The notes under the pieces are model-generated. The model was not told where the DNA came from and did not search any database. It saw only the letters and a program-made list of their open reading frames with translations. Shown here in pieces: positions 44,020 to 52,686 of a DNA stretch of 64,000 bases; within the stretch, counting starts at the first letter, position 1, and each line of letters starts with the position of its first letter. Position numbers and translations under genes: made by a program. Source of the DNA: CAVQGZ01 sp963714455 (GTDB lineage: Bacteria; Actinomycetota; Actinomycetes; Jiangellales; Jiangellaceae); contig CAVQON010000017.1 of assembly GCA_963714455.1 (NCBI GenBank), positions 62,001 to 126,000 of the forward strand, given 5' to 3'.

Positions 44020-45305
44020 GCCAGACCTGGCAGAACCTCGCTCTCGTCATGCTCCTTGTGCTCCTCGGGGGACTGTTCGCCGCCGCCGAGATCGCGCTCG
44101 TCTCCCTGCGCGAGAGCCAGATCAAGGCCTTGTCGGCACGAGGACGTCGCGGTGGGCGCATCGCGCGGCTGGCGGCCGACCCGAGCCGCTTCTTGGCTGC
44201 GGTGCAGATCGGAGTGACCCTTGCGGGCTTCCTGTCCGCCGCCTTCGGTGCGGCGACGCTGGCCGACGACCTCGCCCCCGTGCTGCAGGGCTGGGGCCTC
44301 GAACCCGCGGCAGCGCAGACCACAGCGCTCGTGCTCATCACCGTCATCATCGCCTACCTCTCGCTCGTCTTCGGTGAGCTCGCCCCCAAGCGGCTGGCTC
44401 TGCAGCGCAGCGAGCGGGTCTCGTGGGCGCTCGGGCCGCCCCTGGACGTGCTGGCGACCCTGTTCCGGCCGGTCATCTGGTTGCTCTCGTTCTCCAGCGA
44501 CCTCGTCGTGCGGCTGGTCGGTGGCGACCCGAGCATCGGTCGCGGCCAGATCACGCCGGACGAGCTGCGCGACATGGTCTCCGGGCACGAAGAGCTCGGC
44601 GAGGAGGAGCGCCGCATCGTCGGCGACGTCTTCGACGCCGGCGACCGGCAGATTCGCGAGGTGATGGTGCCGCGCACCGAGGTCGAGTTTCTCGACGCCC
44701 ACCAACCGGTGAGCAAGGCCGTCACCGAGGCCATGGCCCAGCCGCACTCCCGCTACCCGGTGACCGACGGGTCTCCGGACGACGTGGTCGGCTTCGTGCA
44801 CATCCGTGACCTGCTCGACCCCAAGATGGCCGGACGCAGCGTCCGGGTCGGGGCACTGGCGCGCGACGTCATCTTCTTGCCCGACACGAAGCAGCTGCTG
44901 TCGGCGCTGAGCGAGATGCGACGCGCCGGCTCGCACCTGGCCATCGTCGTGGACGAGTACGGCGGCACCGATGGCATCGTCACCATGGAAGACCTGGTCG
45001 AAGAGCTGATCGGGGACATCCGCGACGAGTACGACGCGCCCGGCGCCGACGAGCGGGAGCCCAGCCTCGGCGAGGTGGACGGGCTGCTCAACCTCGACGA
45101 GTTCGCCGAGCAGACCGGGGTGACGTTGCCGGACGGTCCTTACGAGACCGTTGCCGGGTTCGTCGTCGCGCAGCTCGGCCGACTGCCTGCGGTAGGGGAG
45201 TCCGTCGAGGCCGTCGGGCACCGGCTCGAGGTGCGTTCGCTGGACGGGCGACGCATCGCCCGGGTTCACGTGAGCGCGCTGCCCGGTGCGTCGGGCACCC
45301 CCTGA
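44016..45305 (+). CDS. CNNM/CorC-family (HlyC/CorC) membrane protein with CBS domains
   Basis: 429 residues. The N-terminal CNNM transmembrane domain (about 1-190) contains GGLFAAAEIALVSLRESQI and FGELAPKRLALQRSE; a CBS pair (about 205-340) contains VMVPRTEVEFLDAHQPV and HLAIVVDEYGGTDGIVT; the C-terminal CorC/HlyC domain (about 345-425) follows. The family is linked to Mg2+ or other cation export. GTG start overlaps the 15-codon upstream frame. Confidence 0.9.
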   Translation: MSQTWQNLALVMLLVLLGGLFAAAEIALVSLRESQIKALSARGRRGGRIARLAADPSRFLAAVQIGVTLAGFLSAAFGAATLADDLAPVLQGWGLEPAAAQTTALVLITVIIAYLSLVFGELAPKRLALQRSERVSWALGPPLDVLATLFRPVIWLLSFSSDLVVRLVGGDPSIGRGQITPDELRDMVSGHEELGEEERRIVGDVFDAGDRQIREVMVPRTEVEFLDAHQPVSKAVTEAMAQPHSRYPVTDGSPDDVVGFVHIRDLLDPKMAGRSVRVGALARDVIFLPDTKQLLSALSEMRRAGSHLAIVVDEYGGTDGIVTMEDLVEELIGDIRDEYDAPGADEREPSLGEVDGLLNLDEFAEQTGVTLPDGPYETVAGFVVAQLGRLPAVGESVEAVGHRLEVRSLDGRRIARVHVSALPGASGTP

Positions 45306-45326
45306 GCCGTTTGCTTGAATGCCCTC

Positions 45327-46355
45327 ATGCCGACGGACACCCCCGCTCTCGCCATGCCCCGGGTTCTCTCCGGCATCCAGCCCACCGCTGACTCTTTCCA
45401 CGTGGGCAACTACCTCGGTGCGGTTCAGTACTGGGTGTCGATGCAGGAGGACCACGACGCCTTCTACTGCGTCGTCGACCAGCACGCCATCACGGTCGAG
45501 CACGACCCGGCGACGCTGCGCCGCCGCACCCTGCTGGCGGCTGCGCAGCTGCTGGCCGCCGGCCTCGACCCGCAGCGCTGCACGCTGTTCGTGCAGAGCC
45601 AGGTGCCCGAGCACGCCCAGCTCGCGTGGGTGCTGTCGTGCCTCACCGGCTTCGGCGAGGCCAGCCGTATGACCCAGTTCAAGGACAAGTCGGCCAAGGG
45701 CGGCGCCGACCGGGCCACGGTCGGCCTGTTCACCTACCCGGTTCTGCAGGCCGCCGACATCTTGCTCTACCAGGCCGACCGGGTGCCGATCGGCGAAGAC
45801 CAGCGCCAGCACCTCGAGCTCACGCGCACCCTGGCGCAACGGTTCAACTCACGCTTCGGCGACACCTTCGTGCTGCCGGAGTCGGCGATCGCGCGCGACA
45901 CGGCCAAGATCGTCGACCTGGCGGACCCGACGGCGAAGATGAGCAAGTCGGCCTCGGCTCCCACCGGCATTCTCGACCTGCTGGACGACCCGAAGGTCAA
46001 CGCCAAGAAGATCCGTTCCGCGGTGACCGACACCGGCCGCGAGGTGGTGGCCGACCCGCAGAACAAGCCCGGGGTCACCAACCTGATGACGATGCTGGGC
46101 GCCCTGACCGGTCAGTCCCTCGACGACGTCGAGGCATCGTTTGCCGGACGGGGATACGGAGACCTCAAGAAGGAGCTGGCGGAGGTGTTCGTCGAGAGGT
46201 TCACCCCCTTCCGCGAACGGACGCTTGCGCTGATGGACGACCCCGACGCGCTGCACGACATCCTGGCGCACGGAGCGTCCCGGGCCGCCGTCGTCGCCTC
46301 CGACACATTGCGCGCCGTCTACGACCGCATCGGGTTCGTCCCAGGAAGCCGCTGA
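45327..46355 (+). CDS. trpS: Tryptophanyl-tRNA synthetase
   Basis: Class I synthetase charging tRNA-Trp. 342 residues. The HIGH-type motif appears as DSFHVGNYLGA near residue 25 and the KMSKS loop is present exactly (TAKMSKSAS near 208). The ATG at 45327 lies 6 bases after TTGAAT, a possible -10 for leaderless start; a TTG at 45315 would be inside that box. The stop TGA (46353-46355) is in the same frame as the following 2H phosphoesterase. Confidence 0.96.
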   Translation: MPTDTPALAMPRVLSGIQPTADSFHVGNYLGAVQYWVSMQEDHDAFYCVVDQHAITVEHDPATLRRRTLLAAAQLLAAGLDPQRCTLFVQSQVPEHAQLAWVLSCLTGFGEASRMTQFKDKSAKGGADRATVGLFTYPVLQAADILLYQADRVPIGEDQRQHLELTRTLAQRFNSRFGDTFVLPESAIARDTAKIVDLADPTAKMSKSASAPTGILDLLDDPKVNAKKIRSAVTDTGREVVADPQNKPGVTNLMTMLGALTGQSLDDVEASFAGRGYGDLKKELAEVFVERFTPFRERTLALMDDPDALHDILAHGASRAAVVASDTLRAVYDRIGFVPGSR

Positions 46356-46358
46356 CCC

Positions 46359-46865
46359 CTGCCTACCGTCGGAGTCATCCTGCCCGTCCCGCGCCCCGCC
46401 GGCGGGGAGCTGGACGAGTACCGCACGGCCCTGTCCGGGTATCCGCCGCCGACGCCAGCGCACATCACCCTCGTCCCGCCGACCGAGATAGAGACCGACG
46501 AGTGGCCGGCGGTGGTCGAGCACCTGGCGAGCGCGGCAGCCGTGACAGCGCCCTTCGACGTTCACATCCGCGGCACCGGGACGTTCCGCCCGGTGTCGGC
46601 CGTGGTGTTCGTCGGTGTCGTCGCCGGCATCAGCAGCTGCGAGGTGCTCGCCGGCCGCCTTCGCGCAGGACCGCTGCACACCCGCCAACGCTTTCCCTAC
46701 CACCCGCACGTCACGATCGCCCACGACCTGCCCGACGACCAGCTCGACCGAGCCTTCGACGAGCAGGCTCTATTCGACACCGCCTGGGCCGTGACGGCTT
46801 TTTCCCTCTACGAGAGCACGCACCAGGGATGGCAGGCCCGTCGCGACTTCCGTCTGGGGCGATAG
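46359..46865 (+). CDS. 2H phosphoesterase (2'-5' RNA ligase family) with no conventional start codon
   Basis: About 165 residues with both HxT motifs of 2H enzymes: AHITLVPPTEI and PYHPHVTIAHD, separated by the GTGTFRPVSAVVFVGV strand region. Family members begin with a strand like VGVILPVP, which is present here, but from the trpS stop at 46353 to the first His motif there is no ATG, GTG or TTG in frame. The first GTG (46512) is past that motif. Candidate starts are CTG at 46359, ATC at 46377 (7 bases after TACCGT) and CTG at 46380 (GGAG 5 bases upstream). The frame is continuous with trpS apart from the TGA. Coordinates use the earliest CTG. Confidence 0.7.
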   Translation: MPTVGVILPVPRPAGGELDEYRTALSGYPPPTPAHITLVPPTEIETDEWPAVVEHLASAAAVTAPFDVHIRGTGTFRPVSAVVFVGVVAGISSCEVLAGRLRAGPLHTRQRFPYHPHVTIAHDLPDDQLDRAFDEQALFDTAWAVTAFSLYESTHQGWQARRDFRLGR

Positions 46866-46868
46866 CGC

Positions 46869-47984
46869 GTGGCTACCGTGCAGGAGCGGCCTGGCACCGG
46901 TGCAGCGACAGCACGCGGGCTGTGGCGCCGCACCCGCGACCGGGTGCATGCGACGACCCAGTGGGCCAAGGCGACGCCCGTCGGGCGTGCCCTTCACCGG
47001 TTCAACCACTTTCGCGGGACGAGACTTGCCGGCACGGTCACCTTCTACGGGTTCCTGTCCGTCTTCCCGCTGCTCATCCTGGGCTTCTCGGTCGCCCTCC
47101 GCGTGGTCGGCAGCGACGGGGTCGCCCAGCTCGAGGAGTTCGTGGAGCAGTACGTTCCGGGCATCTCCGACGAGCTGCGGCTCCAGCAGGTGCGCAGCAG
47201 CGCGGCTTCCCTGCAGATCGTCGGTGTCGCCACGCTGCTGGTCACCGGGCTCGGGTGGGTCGACGCGACACGAGCGTCCATCCGGGCGATGTGGGGTCTG
47301 CCCGACCGTGACGGCAACCTGGTGCTGCGCAAGCTCATCGACCTGCTGGCGCTCGTGGGTCTCGGTGCGCTGGTCGCGTTGTCGCTGGCGGCCAGCACCT
47401 GGGTCTCCGGCGAAGGAGAGCGGCTGCTCGCCCTGACGAACCAAGAGGGGTCGACCGTCGGGCTCGTCGCCTCGAACGTGCTGGCACAGACACTGGCCCT
47501 GCTCACCGCAAGCCTTCTCGTCGGCTACATCCTCGCGGGCCTGCCGCGCATCCTCATGCAGTGGCGCGTGCTGCTCCCGGCGGCTCTCGTCGGCGGTCTC
47601 AGCCTGGAGCTGCTGAAGCGGCTGCTCATCGGCTACATCTCCGGCTTTGCCGGCAACAGCACTTACGGCGCCTTCGGGGTGCCCGTGGCGCTGCTCATCT
47701 GGATCTACGTCATCGCCCGGCTGCTCATGGTGATCGCCGCGTGGACGGCCGAGCGCAGCGGCGCCCCTCTCGTCCAGCCGCGGTTCCTCGAGGCTGCCGC
47801 CGCCATGCGGGCGGCCGGGGACGCCGAGGAGGCCAGGCAGGAGGAGCAGTGGGAAGCCGAGCATCTCGCGAGGGGTTCCGACGGCACCACCTCCGACCGA
47901 CGCGGCCGCTCACGTCGGCGCGACATGGCTGTCGCTGCGGCCATCGGCGTGGCGATCGGCATGGCTCTTCGGCGCCGCCGCTAG
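46869..47984 (+). CDS. YihY/BrkB-family inner membrane protein
   Basis: 371 residues. Six to seven helices between about residues 45 and 300, beginning TRLAGTVTFYGFLSVFPLLI, the characteristic YihY/BrkB (virulence factor BrkB, RNase BN misnomer) motif, with YGAFGVPVALLIWIYVI in the last helices. The C-terminal tail (about 310-371) is charged, with a short hydrophobic stretch at the end. GTG start three bases after the 2H stop. The function of the family is unclear. Confidence 0.87.
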   Translation: MATVQERPGTGAATARGLWRRTRDRVHATTQWAKATPVGRALHRFNHFRGTRLAGTVTFYGFLSVFPLLILGFSVALRVVGSDGVAQLEEFVEQYVPGISDELRLQQVRSSAASLQIVGVATLLVTGLGWVDATRASIRAMWGLPDRDGNLVLRKLIDLLALVGLGALVALSLAASTWVSGEGERLLALTNQEGSTVGLVASNVLAQTLALLTASLLVGYILAGLPRILMQWRVLLPAALVGGLSLELLKRLLIGYISGFAGNSTYGAFGVPVALLIWIYVIARLLMVIAAWTAERSGAPLVQPRFLEAAAAMRAAGDAEEARQEEQWEAEHLARGSDGTTSDRRGRSRRRDMAVAAAIGVAIGMALRRRR

Positions 47985-48259
47985 CCGCGGCCGTCGCGAC
48001 ACAGGGTGCATGGCGCGAGACGGGAGCCCGACCCTGCTGAGATCCGGCTCGGGCCGGTCGAGAAGCAACCGCGTGCAGGCGACCGCTGCCGCGAGCGGGA
48101 CGCTGCGCGGCGGAGTGGGTCACCCCAGCCGAACGCCCGCGATCGTCGCGGTCATGATGGCCCCCTACATGCGGCAGATCCGCGCATCCGTCGTCCGGTG
48201 TCCCGCGGCTTGTCGCGCGATGATGGGTGTCGTCGTGGCCGTGTGACCGGAGGTGGCGG

Positions 48260-48946
48260 GTGCAGGAGGGCTCGATCAGCTCGTGGCACGAGCGGGTGCC
48301 GAAGCGAACGACGATGCTGCTGGCGATCGTCGCCGGTGTCGGACCCGTCCTGTACATCGTGCTCACCGTGGTGCTCGGCCTGCTGTGGGAGGGCTACGAC
48401 CCGATCCGCGACACCCAGAGCGAACTGGGCGCCGTGGACAGCCCGTACCAGTGGGTGATGAACGTGGCCGGGTTCGGTGGGCTCGGGTTGTCGATCCTGG
48501 CTTTCGCGGCCTGCTACGCCCTGGTCCTGCGCGGTGGCTGGCCGCAGGCGGTGGCGGTGGTCTTCCTCGGGGTGGGTGGGGTCGGCATGGTGATCGTCGG
48601 CTTCTTCCCCTGCGACGCGGGTTGTGTCGATGTCACCGCCACAGGCCGGCTCCACGGCGTGTTCAGCGTGCCCGGCGCCATCGGCCTGCCCGCCGCGGCG
48701 ATCCTCTCCGCGTGGGTGTTCGCGCGCGACGGCCGCTTCAGCACCCGCTGGCAGGTCTTGTCGATGCTGGTCGGCATCTTCACGCTTGCCTCCGGGCCCG
48801 TCATCCAGTCCGAAGTCCTCACCGGCGCCAACGGCTTGCTCCAACGTGCTGGCATGTGGCCTGCACTGCTGTGGATGACCACGGTGTCGATGCGACTGCT
48901 CACCCTGGACCGACGCGCGCCTACCGCTGCAAGCCGCAGCCGCTAG
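48260..48946 (+). CDS. DUF998 membrane protein
   Basis: 228 residues, about six helices. The first extracellular loop reads DPIRDTQSELGAVDSPYQW, matching DUF998, followed by GFFPCDAGCVD with two Cys and a HGVFSVPGAIG helix. Function unknown. The GTG at 48260 has GGAGG 6 bases upstream, an unusually clear site. The 275 bases before it, back to yihY, show no convincing gene; a hairpin terminator follows the stop. Confidence 0.8.
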   Translation: MQEGSISSWHERVPKRTTMLLAIVAGVGPVLYIVLTVVLGLLWEGYDPIRDTQSELGAVDSPYQWVMNVAGFGGLGLSILAFAACYALVLRGGWPQAVAVVFLGVGGVGMVIVGFFPCDAGCVDVTATGRLHGVFSVPGAIGLPAAAILSAWVFARDGRFSTRWQVLSMLVGIFTLASGPVIQSEVLTGANGLLQRAGMWPALLWMTTVSMRLLTLDRRAPTAASRSR

Positions 48947-49012
48947 CCGAGAGCCACGCCACGACCCGAGCCCATCGGTGCATGGGTGTCGCTGACTCAC
49001 CTTGACCAACCC

Positions 49013-49041
49013 CGGGTCACGCCGGGCGTCGGCGTGACCCG
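49013..49041. terminator. Bidirectional hairpin terminator
   Basis: A perfect 12-bp stem, CGGGTCACGCCG and CGGCGTGACCCG, with a 5-base loop, between the convergent DUF998 and SRPBCC genes. No U-tract. Confidence 0.65.
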
Positions 49042-49107
49042 TCAGCGGAACGTCCGCCCATGAAGGCCGGGTGAGAGTCCTACTGCGGCTCGGCTGGTGT
49101 GCGGCGG

Positions 49108-49560
49108 CTACGTGCTGGTGTCGCGGAGGTGTGTCGCGTACGCGGTGAGGAAGGCGCTGCCCATCTTGGCGCTGCCGAGCCGGCGGTAGAAGAACCCCAG
49201 CACCCCGGAGGCTGTGAGGTCGCTGATGATCAGGCGGTGGCTGACGCCGGTGTCGGTGGGGGTGAACTCGTCGCGGAAGTGCGCCGTGGTCGTGACTGAC
49301 GTGCCGGCCTGGTACTCCTCGTCCACGTCCAGGGTGACGGGGTCGTGGTCAAGGCTCACGGTGATGGCCGTGCGAGTCATGGTGCCTTCGTTGGTCTGGA
49401 TGACGACCGAACCGGCTGACTTCTCCAGCACCTCGACGCTGGTCATCCCCGGCATGTGGCGCACGACCCCCGCGTAGAGGTCGCCGGGGTCCTGAAGCGC
49501 GCGCTTCACATCCTCGATGCTGCAGTCGATCTGCTGGGAGCCGTCAAACCACACTGACAT
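49108..49560 (-). CDS. SRPBCC (START-like)/DUF2505-type protein
   Basis: 150 residues with the alternating pattern of a START/Bet v1 fold: an N-terminal QQIDCSIEDVKRALQDP strand-helix, repeated beta strands (SVVIQTNEGTMTRTAITVSL) and a long C-terminal helix (GSAFLTAYATHLRDT). Such proteins bind hydrophobic ligands or act as cyclases; nothing specifies the ligand. The ATG at 49560 has AAGGA 7 bases upstream. Confidence 0.75.
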   Translation of the reverse strand: MSVWFDGSQQIDCSIEDVKRALQDPGDLYAGVVRHMPGMTSVEVLEKSAGSVVIQTNEGTMTRTAITVSLDHDPVTLDVDEEYQAGTSVTTTAHFRDEFTPTDTGVSHRLIISDLTASGVLGFFYRRLGSAKMGSAFLTAYATHLRDTST

Positions 49561-49714
49561 CTTGGATCCTTCCACGAACCGGGTCCCGGGGGGTCGGCGC
49601 GGCGGCTTCCGCGTTCTCGTCGCGCAGGGCTGGCACTCAGGGACCAGCGTACGCGCGTACGCCCCCGGCAGGAGGGCCTGCGCCCCGTGGGCCACCCCGT
49701 CGCCTGCGGCTGCG

Positions 49715-50193
49715 CTACCGGATCGCGGTCATGACGCACTGCCTTCGTGACAGCCGAGCGCACTGTCGCGGATCAGGGCACACCTTGCAGATGGACAGTG
49801 AGGGCCTGGGCCGCCACTCCGACAGCGTTGTGGTCCTCCGGGCGGCCTCGGCCTGTCCCGCGTCGTAGTAGGGAGTCAGGGAGTCGATCTTGAGCTCGCC
49901 GTCCTCCTCGGCGGTGCGAATCAGGTACAGAGTCTCATCGTCGAGCATGGAGCCCCTCTGGGCGATGACGTAGGACCCGTGCTTGTCGACCACGACCGGG
50001 TCACCGATCCGTCGGACCACCAGGCTGGACCAGCCTGATATCGCTTCCCTCAGGTTGGATTCCTGTGCCGGAAGGTCCCACCGAAACGTCATCGGTCAGC
50101 AGTGCCAACACCGCGTCGCCATCTCCCGCCGCAGCGGCCGCCCAGTAGTCCTCGACCCTCAGCGACCGCCCGCCGCACGCGGTCAGCGTTCAC
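49715..50193 (-). pseudogene. SnoaL/NTF2-like gene with two frameshifts
   Basis: Read in three successive frames the minus strand gives a SnoaL-like protein: VNADRVRRAVAE from the GTG at 50193, then EDYWAAAAAGDGDAVLALL in a second frame (about 50155-50090), then NLREAISGWSSLVVRRIG onward in a third (from about 50055), continuing VVVDKHGSYVIAQRG and LYLIRTAEEDGELKI. Each frame closes soon after its homologous part. The only long open part (50092-49715, 125 codons) is a truncated copy. The tail after PYYD is Arg/Cys-rich and probably not native. Either decay or sequence errors; decay fits the surroundings. Confidence 0.55.
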
Positions 50194-50229
50194 TCTCCCA
50201 CCGCTGAGGATCCACGGGGATACCACCGC

Positions 50230-50580
50230 TTGATCGGTGGCAGCGTCGAACTCGGCGAGTCGCATCGCGACGCCATCGTGCGCGAAGTGCGCAAAGAGCT
50301 GGCCGCGACGGTTCACCACCTCACGTTCCTTGCGGTGCTGGAGAACATCTATCGGCTCAACGGCGAGCTCGGGCACGAGATCGTCTTCCTGTACTCGGGT
50401 CGACTCGACCCGGTTCCCCCTGATGCTGACGCGACGCTCACCGAGGCCGACGGGACGGTGGTCCTGGTGGTCTGGCGTTCCTTGCGTGGAGATCATGAGG
50501 ACGTGCCTCTCTACCCCACAGCCGCCGAAGTCTGGGCCCGTGACCTCGCCGAGCGGAATTCCACCAAGACCACGAACTGA
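50230..50580 (+). CDS. Nudix hydrolase, N-terminally short
   Basis: 116 residues from a TTG at 50230. The Nudix box reads GGSVELGESHRDAIVREVRK then EL, with Lys in place of the first Glu of the final EE pair, which would weaken metal binding. The rest (TFLAVLENIYRLNGELGHEI then VFLYSG) is typical of the family. The usual first strand (about 30 residues before the box) is missing: the frame is open only to 50149 and lacks an ATG or GTG. It lies back to back with a frameshifted gene, so this may be a decaying fragment rather than a working enzyme. Confidence 0.5.
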   Translation: MIGGSVELGESHRDAIVREVRKELAATVHHLTFLAVLENIYRLNGELGHEIVFLYSGRLDPVPPDADATLTEADGTVVLVVWRSLRGDHEDVPLYPTAAEVWARDLAERNSTKTTN

Positions 50581-50812
50581 ACAGCCCTCCGGGGCCGCTC
50601 CCGGACTCCCCGCCGCTACCCGGCGGAAGGTCAGCAGGACTGCGGACGAGGGCGGTCCGCAGCGCCCGGCAGGCCCCACACGACCAGGGCCCAGGGTCGG
50701 CAGTCAGTCGCGCATCCATGGGATCAGGGCCTGGCCTTGCGGGGACAGAATCCACGCCCACGTGCCTGCGGAGAATGCCAAGGTCAGGACACCCGCGGTT
50801 CCGGTAGGGCGT

Positions 50813-51982
50813 TCAGCGGAGTCGGTTGGCGACATCCAGGGCAAGGTCGAGGCCGAAGCGGCAGGTGAGTGCCCGGCGGGCCAGTAGCTCGTTGTGGGCT
50901 GCGGGGTCGCGGTCGGGACGGTGGTCGACGAGCAGGGCCGTGAAGACCGACCTGATGGCCAGGGCAATGGCCCACCCGGCCTCGACGAGGTCCGGGTCGA
51001 CGTCGAGGCCTTCGTCGGCCAGGCCATCGAGGTAGGCGGGCAGCAGCGTCGTCCGGATCGCGTCGAGGTCGTGCTCGGTGGCTGCGCCGGACTCGAACCG
51101 GCCGACCAGAAGCTGGCCGAGGTCGCTGCCGAGGGCGCCAGGTCCGACGTAGCTGAGGTCGATCGCGACGGTGTCGCCTGGGGTGGGTTCGTGCAGGTTG
51201 TCCGGTGTGGCGTCGCCGTGGGCGAGTGCGTGGGGCAGGTTCTCGTACGCCTCGACCAGTGTGGGTGCCACCGCGGCCAGCCGGTCCAGGTCGCCGCGCA
51301 GGTCGCCGTGGCGGGCGGTCGCGGCCTGCAGGGCCGGTGTCTGCCACAACGCGTCGTCGGCGAGTGCGGGCAGGTCCGCATGGGTGACCTTGCTGAACAA
51401 CGTCTGCACATGTGGCCGGCGGCCCAGTCCGAGCTCGTCGACCACGCGGTGTTCGGGCCACCGGCCGGCGAGCCGCCCGAGCCGGCGGGCGGTGCGCAGG
51501 TAGCGGGCGGTGTCCCACGGCCCGGTGTCGTCGACGTCCTCCAGCCACAAGGTGATTCGCTCCTCGCCGTGGTCGACGGCGAACACGTGGGGGAACCGCA
51601 CGCCGGGCGGTAGGTCGCGAGCCAGCGGGCTGGCATACACGCGTGGTTCGTCCTGCCAGTTCAGCGTGCGCCGGACCTGCTCGTGGAACTGCGGCGGGAT
51701 CAGCTCCCACTGCGGGGCGTGCCAGGCCGGTCGCAGCGTCTTGGCGAACACCCGCCAGGGCGTGCCGTCGCTCAGGGTCCCCCACACGTGGGTCAGCGCC
51801 TGAGTCGTGTAGTTCTCCACCCGATGTGAGGCCGGACGGACCCTGACGGTGGCGAGCTGCGCGTCGGGTCGTCCGGTCACGCGGCGCACGACGGCGGTGA
51901 GCTGTTCTTGGTCCGGGGCCGCCGCCGGGTGGGTGTCCGGGTCGATGGTGGCCTCGTGGGTCTGGGTCGTGTCGACTCCCAT
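50813..51982 (-). CDS. Aminoglycoside-phosphotransferase-fold kinase
   Basis: 389 residues. The catalytic loop is LAHGDATPDNLHEP (HGD-x4-N) and the metal-binding Asp is in VAIDLSYVGPGALGSDLGQLL, so the kinase core is intact; the N-terminal lobe contains VFAKTLRPAW. Substrate unknown; antibiotics, choline and sugars are all used by the fold. ATG at 51982 with GGAGG 8 bases upstream. A promoter TTGACC-18-TACGTT runs through the operator of the divergent marR gene, so repression by that MarR is likely. Confidence 0.8.
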   Translation of the reverse strand: MGVDTTQTHEATIDPDTHPAAAPDQEQLTAVVRRVTGRPDAQLATVRVRPASHRVENYTTQALTHVWGTLSDGTPWRVFAKTLRPAWHAPQWELIPPQFHEQVRRTLNWQDEPRVYASPLARDLPPGVRFPHVFAVDHGEERITLWLEDVDDTGPWDTARYLRTARRLGRLAGRWPEHRVVDELGLGRRPHVQTLFSKVTHADLPALADDALWQTPALQAATARHGDLRGDLDRLAAVAPTLVEAYENLPHALAHGDATPDNLHEPTPGDTVAIDLSYVGPGALGSDLGQLLVGRFESGAATEHDLDAIRTTLLPAYLDGLADEGLDVDPDLVEAGWAIALAIRSVFTALLVDHRPDRDPAAHNELLARRALTCRFGLDLALDVANRLR

Positions 51983-52035
51983 GGGGAGCACCTCCGGCGG
52001 GTGGCTTCGGGCAGCTCCCCGGAACGTAAACCAGA

Positions 52036-52066
52036 TTGACTACTATGGTCAAGTAGATTGACTACC
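52036..52066. promoter_or_regulatory. MarR operator overlapping divergent promoters
   Basis: TTGACTACTATGGTCAA (52036-52052) is a near-perfect palindrome, and AGATTGACTAC occurs twice, at 52034 and 52056, exactly 22 bases apart (two helical turns). The minus-strand -35 TTGACC (52052-52047) of the kinase gene lies inside the palindrome. This fits a MarR dimer pair covering both promoters. Confidence 0.65.
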
Positions 52067-52099
52067 GAGCCCCTGTTCGACGGTGAGAAGCGAGGTCGC

Positions 52100-52579
52100 A
52101 TGTCCTCCCGGCCAGAGATGACGTCCCCGAACGTGCTGGCAGCCGTGGAGTGGCTGACCCGTCGCATCGCCGAGGACGTGCGGGCACTGCGGCAGACCCA
52201 CCAGGTGCCCATCACGCGCGGATCGCAGGGGCTGATCCTGCACCTGCTCCCCGAGGACGGGGCACGCCCGACCGAGCTCGCCGACGGTCGGTGGGTCTCC
52301 AAGCAAGCCATCGGCCAACGAGTCCGTGAGCTCATCGACCTCGGACTCGTGCGCACCGACCCGGACCCGACCGACCGACGAGCCGTGATCGTGCGACGCA
52401 CCCCCGCCGGCGACCGCGTCGCCGCCCAACTCCACCGCCACATCGCCGACCTCGAACGATCCTGGGCCCGGCAAGTCGGCGAGGACCGGTACGCGACCTT
52501 CCGTGCCGTGCTCGACGAGCTCGGCGCCGACCACGCGCCCACACTTCTCCATCAGCACCCCCCCGAGGCGAATCACTGA
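52100..52579 (+). CDS. MarR-family transcriptional regulator
   Basis: 159 residues. Winged helix: GSQGLILHLLPEDGARPTEL, recognition helix WVSKQAIGQRVRELIDLGLV, and wing RTDPDPTDRRAVIVRRTPAG, flanked by dimerisation helices. ATG at 52100 with GCGAGG upstream; a TTG at 52058 lies in the operator and is unlikely. Divergent from the phosphotransferase gene; the operator between them suggests it represses both. Effector unknown. Confidence 0.85.
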   Translation: MSSRPEMTSPNVLAAVEWLTRRIAEDVRALRQTHQVPITRGSQGLILHLLPEDGARPTELADGRWVSKQAIGQRVRELIDLGLVRTDPDPTDRRAVIVRRTPAGDRVAAQLHRHIADLERSWARQVGEDRYATFRAVLDELGADHAPTLLHQHPPEANH

Positions 52580-52686
52580 CCAGCGATCCACCGCGAACGC
52601 CGCGACCGTCCACGGCAGCCGGCCGAACGCCAGCACGTGCCACTGTGGGGGCGGTCGAGCGGCAGTCGGCGTGACGTGCCTCGCGC

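Noticed and set aside
48010..48246. A 78-codon plus-strand frame between yihY and DUF998
   Set aside because: No ribosome-binding site, no recognisable domain, and Ser/Arg-rich composition of non-coding DNA. The 275-base gap looks empty.
50704..50806. Minus-strand tail reading LAFSAGTWAWILSPQGQALI just after the phosphotransferase stop
   Set aside because: It looks like a membrane-protein C-terminus but has no start codon or upstream domain. It may be another remnant; evidence is too thin to list as a feature.
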